Source: Anaerolineae bacterium
Lineage (GTDB): Bacteria; Chloroflexota; Anaerolineae; Anaerolineales; UBA4823
DNA: 64,000 nucleotides
Direction of reading: 5' to 3'
NCBI GenBank assembly: GCA_003327455.1
Contig: QOQU01000002.1
Location: forward strand, 62,001 to 126,000
The stretch's first letter is position 1; every line of letters starts with the position of its first letter. Position numbers and translations under genes: made by a program. Positions 56,412 through 64,000 of this stretch are shown here, piece after piece. Below the pieces are notes generated by a model, which ran no database searches, was not told the origin of the DNA, and worked only from the letters and a program-made list of their open reading frames with translations.

Positions 56412-57164
56412 ATGCCTGAAACTCATTCGACTGAATCCGCAAAATTGATCTTGCACATCCCCATCATTTTGGTGATTGCCGGTCTTCTTGCGACTCTATT
56501 CACCGCCTGGACAGAACCCTTCATCCACCTCGGACAATCAATCATCGATCCCCAACAGATCGTATTAACAGCTATCCCCACCAACGAATCTTCCGGAACA
56601 CCGATTTTTCTTCCTGAGGTAGGTATTGTTGCCGGGCACTACGGAAACGATTCTGGGGCTATCTGCCCAGATGGCTTGAGGGAGGTGGATGTTAACTTAA
56701 ATGTAGCCTCACTTGTGCAAAAAATGCTTGCTGAAAATGGAATAAAGTCCGAAATTCTACAAGAATTCGATCCCAAACTCAGTAACTATCGAGCTTCATT
56801 ACTGATTTCCATTCACGCCGATTCATGTGCTTACATCAACGAAGAAGCCAGCGGTTTCAAAGTTGCTGCGGCTTTGTCCAATCCACAACCAGAAAAATCC
56901 GCCAGACTTATCGCCTGTCTTCGTTCACACTATGCCAGCACAACCGGTCTGCGATTACACAATAGTGTTACCAACGATATGACCAGCTACCATGCTTTCA
57001 ATGAGATACACCCTGAAACAATTGCCGCTATTATCGAAATAGGTTTCCTAAATCTCGACCGGGTAATTCTCACCCAAAAACCACAAGTTATTGCAGCCGG
57101 AATAACCAACGGCATCCTCTGTTATCTCAACAACGAAGACCTCACCACTACCCCAACGCCTTAA
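56412..57164 (+). CDS. N-acetylmuramoyl-L-alanine amidase (Amidase_3)
   Basis: 250 residues, N-terminal membrane anchor (ILHIPIILVIAGLLATLFTAW), then a zinc amidase domain. Zinc ligands and catalytic Glu: GHYG histidine, Glu in LREVDVNLNVA, His in ISIHADSC, Glu in IIEIGFLNL. It cleaves the amide between muramic acid and L-Ala. Three bases upstream of the L,D-transpeptidase gene, so both remodel peptidoglycan. Confidence 0.9.
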   Translation: MPETHSTESAKLILHIPIILVIAGLLATLFTAWTEPFIHLGQSIIDPQQIVLTAIPTNESSGTPIFLPEVGIVAGHYGNDSGAICPDGLREVDVNLNVASLVQKMLAENGIKSEILQEFDPKLSNYRASLLISIHADSCAYINEEASGFKVAAALSNPQPEKSARLIACLRSHYASTTGLRLHNSVTNDMTSYHAFNEIHPETIAAIIEIGFLNLDRVILTQKPQVIAAGITNGILCYLNNEDLTTTPTP

Positions 57165-57167
57165 TCC

Positions 57168-58265
57168 ATGGGTGCATCAGACGAGTTAAAAGCTGCCCGA
57201 ATCGCCCTTCGCAGAGGCCAGAAAAAACAAGCTCGAAGACACGCTCTTCGTGCCGCCGCCCTTGATCCCACCTCCGAGGAACCCTGGCTCGTCCTGGCAG
57301 CTTGCGACTCTTCAACTGCAGCCATCCGGCATTTGCAACGTGCCTTAGAAATTAACCCCAATAACCCTACCGCTCAAAAGGGACTGGAATGGCTGCGCTC
57401 TCAAAAATCCCAGACAATCCCTCCATCCCTGGTAGAAACCCAGCCAATACCCACTCTCAAACACCCATTCCGCCCTTCACAAAAACGCAAATCCAATGTT
57501 ATTTCTCTTTCAGGTACCCTGCTGGTTATTACAATTTGTGCTTTACTGATTATCCTGCCACTGCCGATTTTGACAATCGTTTCGTCAATCAGCCCGGCTG
57601 CCGCACAATTCTCATTTCAGAATAATTTTTCACCTTCAGAAACCCCCACAGAAACTTTAACCCAGACGCCAACCTCAACAGCAACGGAATTGCCATCTCC
57701 GACGCCAACACCTGTCCCTACCGAAACCCCCATTCCAACATCAACGCCCACCTTAACCCCTCAACCAACTGCAAGCGAGACCCCAACTGTTGCTCCTTCC
57801 CCCATTGCCAAATCGAAAAAAAAGAAGAAAAAACAGACTACATATCAAAATAAACAACCATCTCCTCCTGGTGGTGGTTACGCCTCATTTTTACCCAAAG
57901 GCGTTGGCGAAAATGACCCCTGGATTGAAGTAGATCTCAGTTCTCAAACATCTCACGCCTACCTCGGTAAGACATGGATACGTTCTTTTATCGTTTCAAC
58001 GGGAACCTGGCAACACCCCACAGTAACCGGTGTTTATCGCATCTATGTAAAGTATCGCTATGCCAATATGTCCGGACCAGACTACTTCTTACCGAATGTC
58101 CCTTATGTCATGTATTTTTACAAGGGATACGGATTGCACGGCACTTACTGGCACCAGAACTTTGGTTTCCCAATGAGTCATGGTTGTGTTAATTACACGA
58201 TTGCCGATGCCGCATGGTTATTTGATTTTGTCAGTGTAGGAACGGTGGTATATATTCATGAATGA
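57168..58265 (+). CDS. L,D-transpeptidase (YkuD) with TPR-like N terminus
   Basis: 365 residues. Residues 1-75 contain TPR-like helices (HALRAAALDPTSEEPWLVLAA...ALEINPNNPTAQKGLEWL) in the cytoplasm. A membrane helix lies near 110-140, followed by a Pro/Thr/Ser-rich stalk of about 60 residues and a Lys-rich patch. The YkuD domain runs from about 245 to the end, with His and catalytic Cys340 in FPMSHGCVNYT. It makes 3-3 crosslinks or attaches proteins. Its end overlaps the next gene by 8 bases. Confidence 0.9.
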   Translation: MGASDELKAARIALRRGQKKQARRHALRAAALDPTSEEPWLVLAACDSSTAAIRHLQRALEINPNNPTAQKGLEWLRSQKSQTIPPSLVETQPIPTLKHPFRPSQKRKSNVISLSGTLLVITICALLIILPLPILTIVSSISPAAAQFSFQNNFSPSETPTETLTQTPTSTATELPSPTPTPVPTETPIPTSTPTLTPQPTASETPTVAPSPIAKSKKKKKKQTTYQNKQPSPPGGGYASFLPKGVGENDPWIEVDLSSQTSHAYLGKTWIRSFIVSTGTWQHPTVTGVYRIYVKYRYANMSGPDYFLPNVPYVMYFYKGYGLHGTYWHQNFGFPMSHGCVNYTIADAAWLFDFVSVGTVVYIHE

Positions 58266-58689
58266 TATTTATCCTCAAAAGCATTTATTTGCCGGTTTGA
58301 TATTTGATGAACAGGATCGCCCGGTTGAGGCTGTATATGTTGGTCGTGAACCCTGTTACGTGGTAGACGATCAGGGTTTTCGGCGACACATTCCGGCAAT
58401 CGATATCGATCGACAGGTTTTTGAGACCATTATCCAACAAATCCAGGGCCACGAAGATATTATTAGTGAACAGGCTGCCAAAATGCTCGGTCAAGACGAT
58501 CCCTTTTCTAAAGCTCTGATTGCCAATCAACTCAAAAACATCTCCCAACAATTTCCCCTGCTATTATCCACCGGTATCCCGGAAGAAACCCGCGCCTATC
58601 TAGGTATGACCGGTTTTAAGATTATAATTAACATACACGGCGAGGTTGTCAAGATCGTTCAACCAGGCATGACCACAGATGAAGAATAG
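58258..58689 (+). CDS. Unrecognised 143-residue protein
   Basis: A soluble protein with a beta-rich first half (AGLIFDEQDRPVEAVYVGREPCYVVDDQGFRRHIPAIDID) and a helical second half; no membrane segment or known motif. It is co-transcribed between the L,D-transpeptidase and the thioredoxin-like genes. Conserved-hypothetical in style; no function is suggested. Confidence 0.6.
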   Translation: MNDIYPQKHLFAGLIFDEQDRPVEAVYVGREPCYVVDDQGFRRHIPAIDIDRQVFETIIQQIQGHEDIISEQAAKMLGQDDPFSKALIANQLKNISQQFPLLLSTGIPEETRAYLGMTGFKIIINIHGEVVKIVQPGMTTDEE

Positions 58690-58702
58690 AGTCTGAGGTA
58701 TG

Positions 58703-59527
58703 ATGAGCGAACACATTCTTGATGTCAACGAATTAGACTTCCATTACCAAGTTCTGGAATACTCATTTCAGAACCCGGTTGTCATTGATTTTTGGGCAAA
58801 TTGGTGTCAACCCTGCAAGATGCTTACCCCTATTCTTGAAAAATTAGCCATGGAGGGAAATGGCGCGTTTCGGCTGGCTAAAATTAATGTTGATCAGAAT
58901 ACAAACCTGGCTATACGCATGGGAGTTCACAGTATTCCTCACGTTAAAGGCATCAAGAACGGTCAGGTAGTAAACGAATTCGTTGGGCTTCTCCCTGAAG
59001 CAAAAATACGAGAATTTATTCAGAGTCTCTTGCCCAGACCCAGCGAACTCTGGATCGAGAAAGGCAATCACTTTTACCAGGAAGGTGATTGGGAAGAGGC
59101 CGCAAATGCCTTTCAGCAAGCGCTTCAATTGGATCATCAGAACCCGCTTGCCAGAATAGGGTTAGCAAAAAGCCTGGTTCGCCTTCAAAACTTTGTCGAA
59201 GCTCACTCCTGGTTAGAGGACTTTCCCCCAAGCAAAGAATATTCCGCCGCCGAACGACTAAAATTTCTCATTCAGGAAATCCTCAAAGCGCAAAACAGCC
59301 CTCTTCCCAATGATGAACTCGATGCAGCCTATCAACACAGCCTGCGTTTAATTCATAAGGGAAACTACTTTGCGGCTCTGGATGGTTTACTAGATATTCT
59401 CAGGACAAATAAGTCCTATAACAAAGGCAAGCTAAAGGAGATTATTGTTGAAATCCTCGACCTACTGGGCGACAGCGAACCGGAGACCCGCGCCTATCGC
59501 CAGGAATTAGCCTCAATTCTGTGGTAA
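58703..59527 (+). CDS. Thioredoxin-TPR protein (CnoX/YbbN-like)
   Basis: 274 residues. The thioredoxin domain (1-110) has the active site WCQPCK and the cis-proline in SIPHV. TPR-type helices follow (FYQEGDWEEAANAFQQALQLDHQNPLARIGLAKSLVRL) and the second half matches the CnoX tetratricopeptide domain. Relatives guard proteins against oxidative damage and cooperate with chaperonins. ATG at 58703 is favoured over the adjacent 58700. Confidence 0.88.
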   Translation: MSEHILDVNELDFHYQVLEYSFQNPVVIDFWANWCQPCKMLTPILEKLAMEGNGAFRLAKINVDQNTNLAIRMGVHSIPHVKGIKNGQVVNEFVGLLPEAKIREFIQSLLPRPSELWIEKGNHFYQEGDWEEAANAFQQALQLDHQNPLARIGLAKSLVRLQNFVEAHSWLEDFPPSKEYSAAERLKFLIQEILKAQNSPLPNDELDAAYQHSLRLIHKGNYFAALDGLLDILRTNKSYNKGKLKEIIVEILDLLGDSEPETRAYRQELASILW

Positions 59528-59566
59528 ATCAAATCGATATTTTTTATCAAACTATCAAAATTCTTC

Positions 59567-59596
59567 TTGACACAGAAGACAAAAATCACGTATAAT
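59567..59596 (+). promoter_or_regulatory. rpmF promoter
   Basis: TTGACA (59567-59572) and TATAAT (59591-59596) are 18 bases apart. The expected start is near 59603, at the very beginning of a perfect hairpin. Confidence 0.75.
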
Positions 59597-59601
59597 CTCC
59601 G

Positions 59602-59623
59602 TGCCTGCCCAAATGGGCAGGCA
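59602..59623 (+). promoter_or_regulatory. Leader hairpin of rpmF transcript
   Basis: TGCCTGCCC (59602-59610) and GGGCAGGCA (59615-59623) form a perfect 9-base-pair stem with an AAAT loop. There is no T run after it, so it is not a terminator. At the 5' end of the message it may stabilise the RNA or take part in regulation. A second hairpin without a T run (GCCGTGA/TCACGGC, 59873-59889) lies after rpmF. Confidence 0.6.
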
Positions 59624-59670
59624 TTCGTGTGATAAAAATTCTGAAATCAGACAGAGAGGAGTATAGCTCG

Positions 59671-59862
59671 ATGCCTCCACAACCAAAAAGAAAACTATCC
59701 AAAGGCCGCCGCGACCGTCGTAGAGCGCATGATGCCCTGAAAGCTCGTCAACTCGTTCAATGCAGCAATTGCGGTGCAATGCGCTTGCCTCACACCGTTT
59801 GTCCGGCATGTGGTCATTATCAAGGCAGAGAAGTCGTCACCGTTGAAGAAAAGAAGAAATAA
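59671..59862 (+). CDS. rpmF: 50S ribosomal protein L32
   Basis: 63 residues, with the L32 opening PPQPKRKLSKGRRDRRRAH and a zinc ribbon CSNCGAMRLPHTVCPACGHY (two CxxC pairs). ATG at 59671 follows AGGAG at a distance of 10 bases. It precedes fabD, an rpmF-fab order seen in several bacteria, where it links translation and lipid synthesis. Confidence 0.97.
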   Translation: MPPQPKRKLSKGRRDRRRAHDALKARQLVQCSNCGAMRLPHTVCPACGHYQGREVVTVEEKKK

Positions 59863-59912
59863 ACCAAGGCGGGCCGTGAAAATCACGGCTCGACCTGCAT
59901 TTAGAGGTGACT

Positions 59913-60857
59913 TTGTTACCATCTGAACAAACTGCTTTTCTCTTTCCAGGTCAGGGTTCCCAGCAACTCGGTATGGGTGCTCAACTGGCTGAGCACTTTG
60001 ATGTTGCCAGAGAAACCTTTTTGCAGGCCGACCAACTCTTGGGTTTTTCCCTGAGCGAAATCTGTTGGCATGGTCCTCTCGAAAAGTTAAATGATACCTT
60101 ATACACTCAGCCAGCCTTATATACCCATTCGATCGCAGCCTGGCGTGTTTTCAAAACACTTTATCAGGGATTCGAGCCTCGTTTTATCGCCGGTCACTCG
60201 ATGGGAGAAATTACCGCATTGGCTGTTGCCAAAGCAGTCTCCTTTAAGGACGGTCTCGTGCTTGCCCATCATCGTGGGCGCTTGATGAAAGCAAGCGGTG
60301 AACAAAATCCCGGTGGCATGGCCGCCATCCTTGGACTGGATGGAAAAGTCCTTCAGGAAATCTGTCAGGAAGTTGTAGCTCAGGGCGATCTCGTCCAGGT
60401 GGCAAACGACAACTGCCCAGGCCAGGTTGTGATCTCAGGCTCCCATCAAGGAGTAGCCAAAGCCAGCGAACTTGCACTCTCACGAGGGGCAAAAAGAGCC
60501 ATTAAATTAGCGGTCAGCATCGCCGCCCATTCACAATTAATGGTATCCGCCCAGGCAGAATTTTCCAAAATTGTTGACCAAATTGCGTTTGAACATCCAA
60601 AAGTACCGGTAATTGGCAATGTCTGTCATGCGGCAATGACAACCCAAGAACAACTAAAAGACGACATTAAAGCCCAACTGACATCTCCGGTTTATTGGAC
60701 AGACTCGGTTCTCTATATGATCAATCACGGGGTACGCTATTTCATAGAGTTAGGTAGTGGCTCTGTTCTAAGCGGCTTGGTCAAACGAATTGATCCAAAT
60801 GTGCATACATACTCACTGGGAACCCCACAAGATTTCGCGAACTTTCCTGCGGTATAA
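59913..60857 (+). CDS. fabD: Malonyl-CoA:ACP transacylase
   Basis: 314 residues from TTG 59913, which is correctly spaced from AGAGG; the in-frame GTG at 59907 lies inside that site. FPGQGSQ at the start, the nucleophile in GHSMGE, Arg and His of the active site in AHHRGRLM and SIAAHSQLM. It starts fatty acid synthesis and precedes fabG by 21 bases. Confidence 0.95.
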   Translation: MLPSEQTAFLFPGQGSQQLGMGAQLAEHFDVARETFLQADQLLGFSLSEICWHGPLEKLNDTLYTQPALYTHSIAAWRVFKTLYQGFEPRFIAGHSMGEITALAVAKAVSFKDGLVLAHHRGRLMKASGEQNPGGMAAILGLDGKVLQEICQEVVAQGDLVQVANDNCPGQVVISGSHQGVAKASELALSRGAKRAIKLAVSIAAHSQLMVSAQAEFSKIVDQIAFEHPKVPVIGNVCHAAMTTQEQLKDDIKAQLTSPVYWTDSVLYMINHGVRYFIELGSGSVLSGLVKRIDPNVHTYSLGTPQDFANFPAV

Positions 60858-60878
60858 TCAAACATTGTAAGGTTAGAG

Positions 60879-61643
60879 ATGAACGAAAAGCACGTGCTCG
60901 CATTAACTAATCGAGTAGCGGTCGTTACGGGTGCCTCACGTGGCATCGGTAAAGCCATTGCTTTAGAACTTGCCAGACGCGAAGCAAAAGTTGTCATTAA
61001 TTATCGCACGCACGAAGATGCTGCCTTACAGGTACTCGAACAGATACGAGAATCAGGTGGCGATGGGATCGTCTATCAAGCTGATATCTCTCAATACGAC
61101 CAGGCTCAGGAATTGATTAAAAGTTGCGTAGAACATTATGGAAAGATTGATATCCTGGTCAATAATGCTGGAATCACTCGTGATACCCTCATCATGATGA
61201 TGAGTGAAGAAGATTGGGATATTGTTCAAGCAACTAATCTAAAGGGCACCTTTAATTGCTCGAAAGCAGCCGTTCGTTATATGATGCGCCAAAAATATGG
61301 ACGGATCATCAATATTACCTCCATATCTGGTCAGATGGGCAATGCAGGGCAGTGCAATTATTCGGCATCGAAAGCGGGTCAAATTGGTTTCACAAAAGCG
61401 CTCGCTCGGGAGGTCGCGTCCAGGAATATTACCGTAAATGCCATTGCAGCAGGCTATATCGAGACCGACATTTGGGAAAACGTCCCCCAAGAAATGAAGG
61501 AATCTTTTCTCAAATTGATTCCACTCGGGCGAAAAGGTCAACCTGAAGAAATCGCTTACGCCGTCGCATTTTTAGCTTCAGATCAAGCGGCGTATATTAC
61601 CGGACAGGTTCTGGGTGTTGATGGTGGTATGGCAATGATGTAA
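60879..61643 (+). CDS. fabG: 3-oxoacyl-ACP reductase
   Basis: 254-residue classical short-chain dehydrogenase: TGASRGIGKA, NNAGITRD, catalytic Tyr and Lys in YSASKAG, and the IAAGYIETD start of the substrate loop. The start has a TTAGAG ribosome site. Co-transcribed with fabD; NADPH is the expected cofactor. Confidence 0.93.
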   Translation: MNEKHVLALTNRVAVVTGASRGIGKAIALELARREAKVVINYRTHEDAALQVLEQIRESGGDGIVYQADISQYDQAQELIKSCVEHYGKIDILVNNAGITRDTLIMMMSEEDWDIVQATNLKGTFNCSKAAVRYMMRQKYGRIINITSISGQMGNAGQCNYSASKAGQIGFTKALAREVASRNITVNAIAAGYIETDIWENVPQEMKESFLKLIPLGRKGQPEEIAYAVAFLASDQAAYITGQVLGVDGGMAMM

Positions 61644-61662
61644 GCGGCAGAAAGGAGAAGGT

Positions 61663-62007
61663 ATGAGTGGAGATGGGATAACAACTATTGCGCCTGATGT
61701 TCTAAAGTCTATAGCCCGGTTGAGTTGCCTTTCGATCGAAGGGGTTAGCCGCATGGCAACCTCTCCAATCTCATTCGGTCGGCTTCTTAAAAAATCAGTT
61801 CAAGATGGCGTCGACATTGAAATCGAAGATGATACGGTATATGTTAACTTATATGTGATTCTCAAAAGCAATGTAAACATCCGTGAGGTCAGCCGCAATA
61901 TCCAACAACAGGTTTATCGCGCCATCACTGACCTGGTTGGCATGAATGTTGGCAAAATTAATGTGCATGTTGAGGATATTGATTACGAAACTTCACCACA
62001 GGGATAA
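61663..62007 (+). CDS. Asp23/Gls24 family envelope stress protein
   Basis: 114 residues. Typical motifs are ITTIAPDVLKSIARLSCLSIEGVSRM and VYVNLYVILKSNVNIREVSRNIQQQVYRAI. In Gram-positives this family associates with membrane stress and acyl-chain metabolism. Located between fabG and nusB. Confidence 0.92.
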   Translation: MSGDGITTIAPDVLKSIARLSCLSIEGVSRMATSPISFGRLLKKSVQDGVDIEIEDDTVYVNLYVILKSNVNIREVSRNIQQQVYRAITDLVGMNVGKINVHVEDIDYETSPQG

Positions 62008-62013
62008 ACGAGG

Positions 62014-62475
62014 ATGAAACCCCGTACAAAAGCGCGCAGCATTGCCTTGCAGGCGCTGTACGAGATCGATCTTACCGGTCATCCCTCCGAATGGGTTTGG
62101 ACAAACCGTTTAGCCGAAGAGAACCTGGATCAAAAGCAAGCCGAATTCGCTTATCAGATCATAACCGGTGTTGCTCCATTGATGAATCTTCTCGATGATT
62201 TTTTAGCTGAACATGCTCCAGAATGGCCAATGGATCAAATTGCCACGATAGACCGCAATATTTTACGGATAGCCTTATGGGAAATGGCAGTATATGGCAA
62301 AACGCCACTCAAAGTGGTTATAAACGAAGCCGTCGAATTGGCAAAAGAGTTTGGCTCAGAGAGTTCACCCCGTTTTATCAACGGCGTTTTGGGAAGCCTG
62401 GCTTTGCGAAAAAATGAGATTCAACTGGCGTTGAAAAAAGCAATTGCCTCATTCTCGACGAGTCATTCAGCATAG
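62014..62475 (+). CDS. nusB: Transcription antitermination factor NusB
   Basis: 153 residues, all-helical. Hallmarks are [16 protein letters not shown] and [28 protein letters not shown]. It binds boxA with S10 in rRNA antitermination. Six bases after the Asp23-family gene. Confidence 0.96.
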   Translation: MKPRTKARSIALQALYEIDLTGHPSEWVWTNRLAEENLDQKQAEFAYQIITGVAPLMNLLDDFLAEHAPEWPMDQIATIDRNILRIALWEMAVYGKTPLKVVINEAVELAKEFGSESSPRFINGVLGSLALRKNEIQLALKKAIASFSTSHSA

Positions 62476-62489
62476 TCCTGCCTTTTGCA

Positions 62490-62891
62490 ATGGAAATCTT
62501 TAGCATCGGCCCCCTTGAATTATTTTTTATTCTCCTGATCGCCCTGATCGTTCTCGGCCCTCAGGATATGATCAAAACCGGGCGAACAATCGGCCGTTTT
62601 CTTAACAAACTCGTTCGCTCTTCCACGTGGAAAACCATTCAACGCACAACGCAGGAATTGAGACAATTACCAACGTACCTTATGCGCGAAGCTAACCTCG
62701 AAGAAGCCATCAAAGACCTCCCCACATCTGAAATGATAAAACAAGAAACTGGCCTGGACGAAATTAAATCAACGCTGACTCAAACCAATCAGGACCTTTC
62801 CGACTGGCTTAAACCGCCATCGCTTAAGTCAGATTCTTCCCCCGAAGCAGGAGAAAATCCACATCCCGATAACGAACCTCCTAAAAATTAG
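62490..62891 (+). CDS. Twin-arginine translocase TatA/TatB-family protein
   Basis: 133 residues. One N-terminal membrane helix (PLELFFILLIALIVLGPQDM) is followed by an amphipathic helix and a long charged tail; the FGP-type motif is replaced by LGP. The length and the tail resemble TatB more than TatA. Together with the following tatC it would translocate folded proteins such as the Rieske subunit at 25072. Confidence 0.88.
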   Translation: MEIFSIGPLELFFILLIALIVLGPQDMIKTGRTIGRFLNKLVRSSTWKTIQRTTQELRQLPTYLMREANLEEAIKDLPTSEMIKQETGLDEIKSTLTQTNQDLSDWLKPPSLKSDSSPEAGENPHPDNEPPKN

Positions 62892-62899
62892 TTAGTTCT

Positions 62900-63790
62900 A
62901 TGCGAAAGCTCCTCGAAAACATCTGGTTTCTCATTAAGCTACCCTTCTTGATTTTGCGCTGGATTGTTCGTCAATTGCTCCATTGGTGGAGAAACACCTT
63001 TCAGACAATCCACTTCCTTTTAACCGAAGAGGAAGAAGACTTACCCATCGAAGAAACGCTCACCAAAACGATCCAGAACCCTAGCGGTATCTTCGAACAC
63101 ATCAATGACTTGCGGAAACATATCTTTCGGGCGTTAATCTTCCTGCTTATCACGACCTCGATTTCATTTATCTACACCGCTCAAATTATTGATTTCCTGG
63201 CAAAACCCGTTGGAGGATTACAAAAGCTGGTAGCTATTGATGTAACCGAACCAATTGGCGTTTTTATGCGGGTTGCCCTATTGACAGGATTCACCATTGC
63301 ACTTCCTTATATCATCTTTGAGTTGTGGCTTTTCGTTGCGCCGGGGCTCAAAAAACGCACTCGATTTGGCAGTTTAGTTACTATCCCCGTTGCCACAGCG
63401 CTGTTTTTCAGCGGTATGGCTTTTGCCTATTTCATTCTTTTACCGGTAGGAATCCCTTGGTTAACTCAAGTTATGGGCATTCGTACCGAAGTGCGTCCTT
63501 CAAGTTATGTGCAATTCGTTACGACCGTCTTATTCTGGATCGGGTTAGCTTTTGAGTTTCCGCTGATCATTTATTTTCTCGCCCTTGTCGGTCTGGTGCG
63601 CGCCAAAGCTTTGTTAGATCAATGGCGATTTGCGGTAGTGATCATTGCTATCCTAGCGGCTACGATCACCCCAACCGTTGATCCGATTAACATGAGCCTG
63701 GTGATGCTCCCGATGATTACCCTGTATTTTATCAGCATTGGATTAGCCAGTATCGCCGAGCGGACTCGCCGGAAACAATCTGAAGCCTGA
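62900..63790 (+). CDS. tatC: Twin-arginine translocase subunit TatC
   Basis: 296 residues. An N-terminal extension of about 65 residues precedes the conserved HINDLRKHIFRALIF start. Then come six membrane helices with the FELWLFVAPGLKK loop, GMAFAYFILLP and EFPLIIYFLALVGLV. TatC recognises twin-arginine signals. It starts 8 bases after the tatA/B gene. Confidence 0.95.
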   Translation: MRKLLENIWFLIKLPFLILRWIVRQLLHWWRNTFQTIHFLLTEEEEDLPIEETLTKTIQNPSGIFEHINDLRKHIFRALIFLLITTSISFIYTAQIIDFLAKPVGGLQKLVAIDVTEPIGVFMRVALLTGFTIALPYIIFELWLFVAPGLKKRTRFGSLVTIPVATALFFSGMAFAYFILLPVGIPWLTQVMGIRTEVRPSSYVQFVTTVLFWIGLAFEFPLIIYFLALVGLVRAKALLDQWRFAVVIIAILAATITPTVDPINMSLVMLPMITLYFISIGLASIAERTRRKQSEA

Positions 63791-63935
63791 TATTTCATCC
63801 TCATTTCCTTTCGCTTGACTGAAGTTATAATTCTATAAAGGGTTTAACTCAGCTGCGCCGTTCAAGCTGACCTTTGCCGTTTCAAGCCAGCTCCATTTTG
63901 ACTTTGTTATCGTAAAACTACATAAGGAGGAAACA

Positions 63936-64000
63936 TGGAAAAAGAAGTGGCCATAGTCGGCATTGGCTGGGAGGGTTTCCAACCGACTTCATCTCATTAT
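63936..64000 (+). CDS. Thiolase-like protein, cut by window end
   Basis: Only the first 21 residues are inside the window (MEKEVAIVGIGWEGFQPTSS). AAGGAGG lies five bases before the ATG. The start resembles that of the thiolase at 15627 (AILGIG) and is typical of the archaeal-type acetyl-CoA acetyltransferase family; too little is visible to be sure. Confidence 0.45.

Noticed and set aside
57640-57795. Tandem DNA repeat or minisatellite in the transpeptidase gene
   Set aside because: This is a degenerate Pro/Thr/Ser-coding stalk without a fixed repeat unit.
59871-59890. Terminator between rpmF and fabD
   Set aside because: The GCCGTGA/TCACGGC hairpin has no following T run, so read-through into fabD is more likely.

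Overview
The window looks like chromosome from an anaerobic or facultative member of the Chloroflexota, probably Anaerolineae. This is inferred from gene content and protein style; no 16S rRNA gene is present. Supporting features are a bacterial-type CO dehydrogenase/acetyl-CoA synthase locus, a FrhB-like and heterodisulfide-reductase-like electron-transfer cluster, a Gram-positive-style SUF operon, a TatABC-type locus and many Pro/Thr-rich envelope proteins. Coding density is high and gene order is syntenic within functional blocks. I see no insertion sequence, prophage, CRISPR array or integron.

Layout: (1) 1-7322, Wood-Ljungdahl block: acetyl-CoA synthase (cut by the left edge), CO dehydrogenase and a small HMA-like protein on the minus strand; divergently, a corrinoid-activating ATPase (RACo type) and a corrinoid protein. 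(2) 7473-18467, tRNA-Asp, a large tripartite hybrid kinase, then a run of metabolic genes (SDR epimerase, aldo/keto reductase, acyltransferase-like, AAA ATPase, thiolase, an unrecognised 423-residue protein). (3) 18519-21509, two CooC-type nickel-insertion ATPases and cysS. (4) 21735-28549, a NarL-type two-component system, then a cytochrome b6/subunit IV/Rieske module joined to an HdrD-like membrane protein and an FrhB-like iron-sulfur flavoprotein. (5) 28618-36059, small membrane proteins, an ECF sigma factor with a putative membrane partner, tmRNA, RlmI-type methyltransferase, a PLP acyltransferase, ligA and a heme A synthase homologue. (6) 36368-43509, a full phosphate block phoP-phoR-pstSCAB-phoU. 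(7) 43637-48982, a compact five-gene operon that is the most unusual part: a membrane protein ending in a Cys-Ala repeat tail, an intact radical SAM/SPASM enzyme with an N-terminal PqqD-like domain, a sister protein that has lost all three radical-SAM cysteines, and a methyltransferase. (8) 48967-56152, SUF iron-sulfur assembly operon with a divergent SufR-like repressor and a SufT-type protein. (9) 56412-64000, cell-wall enzymes, a thioredoxin-TPR protein, rpmF, fabD, fabG, Asp23, nusB, tatA/B, tatC and the start of another thiolase-like gene.

The blocks fit together: CODH/ACS requires nickel insertion (CooC pair), reductive corrinoid activation (RACo) and iron-sulfur assembly (SUF). The b6/Rieske/HdrD/FrhB cluster is a likely membrane link between low-potential carriers and a quinone pool. 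Region 7 is reported as a candidate undescribed radical-SAM peptide/protein modification system acting on the eight-cysteine tail of the membrane protein encoded directly upstream. All functions are read from sequence motifs and family knowledge without any database search.
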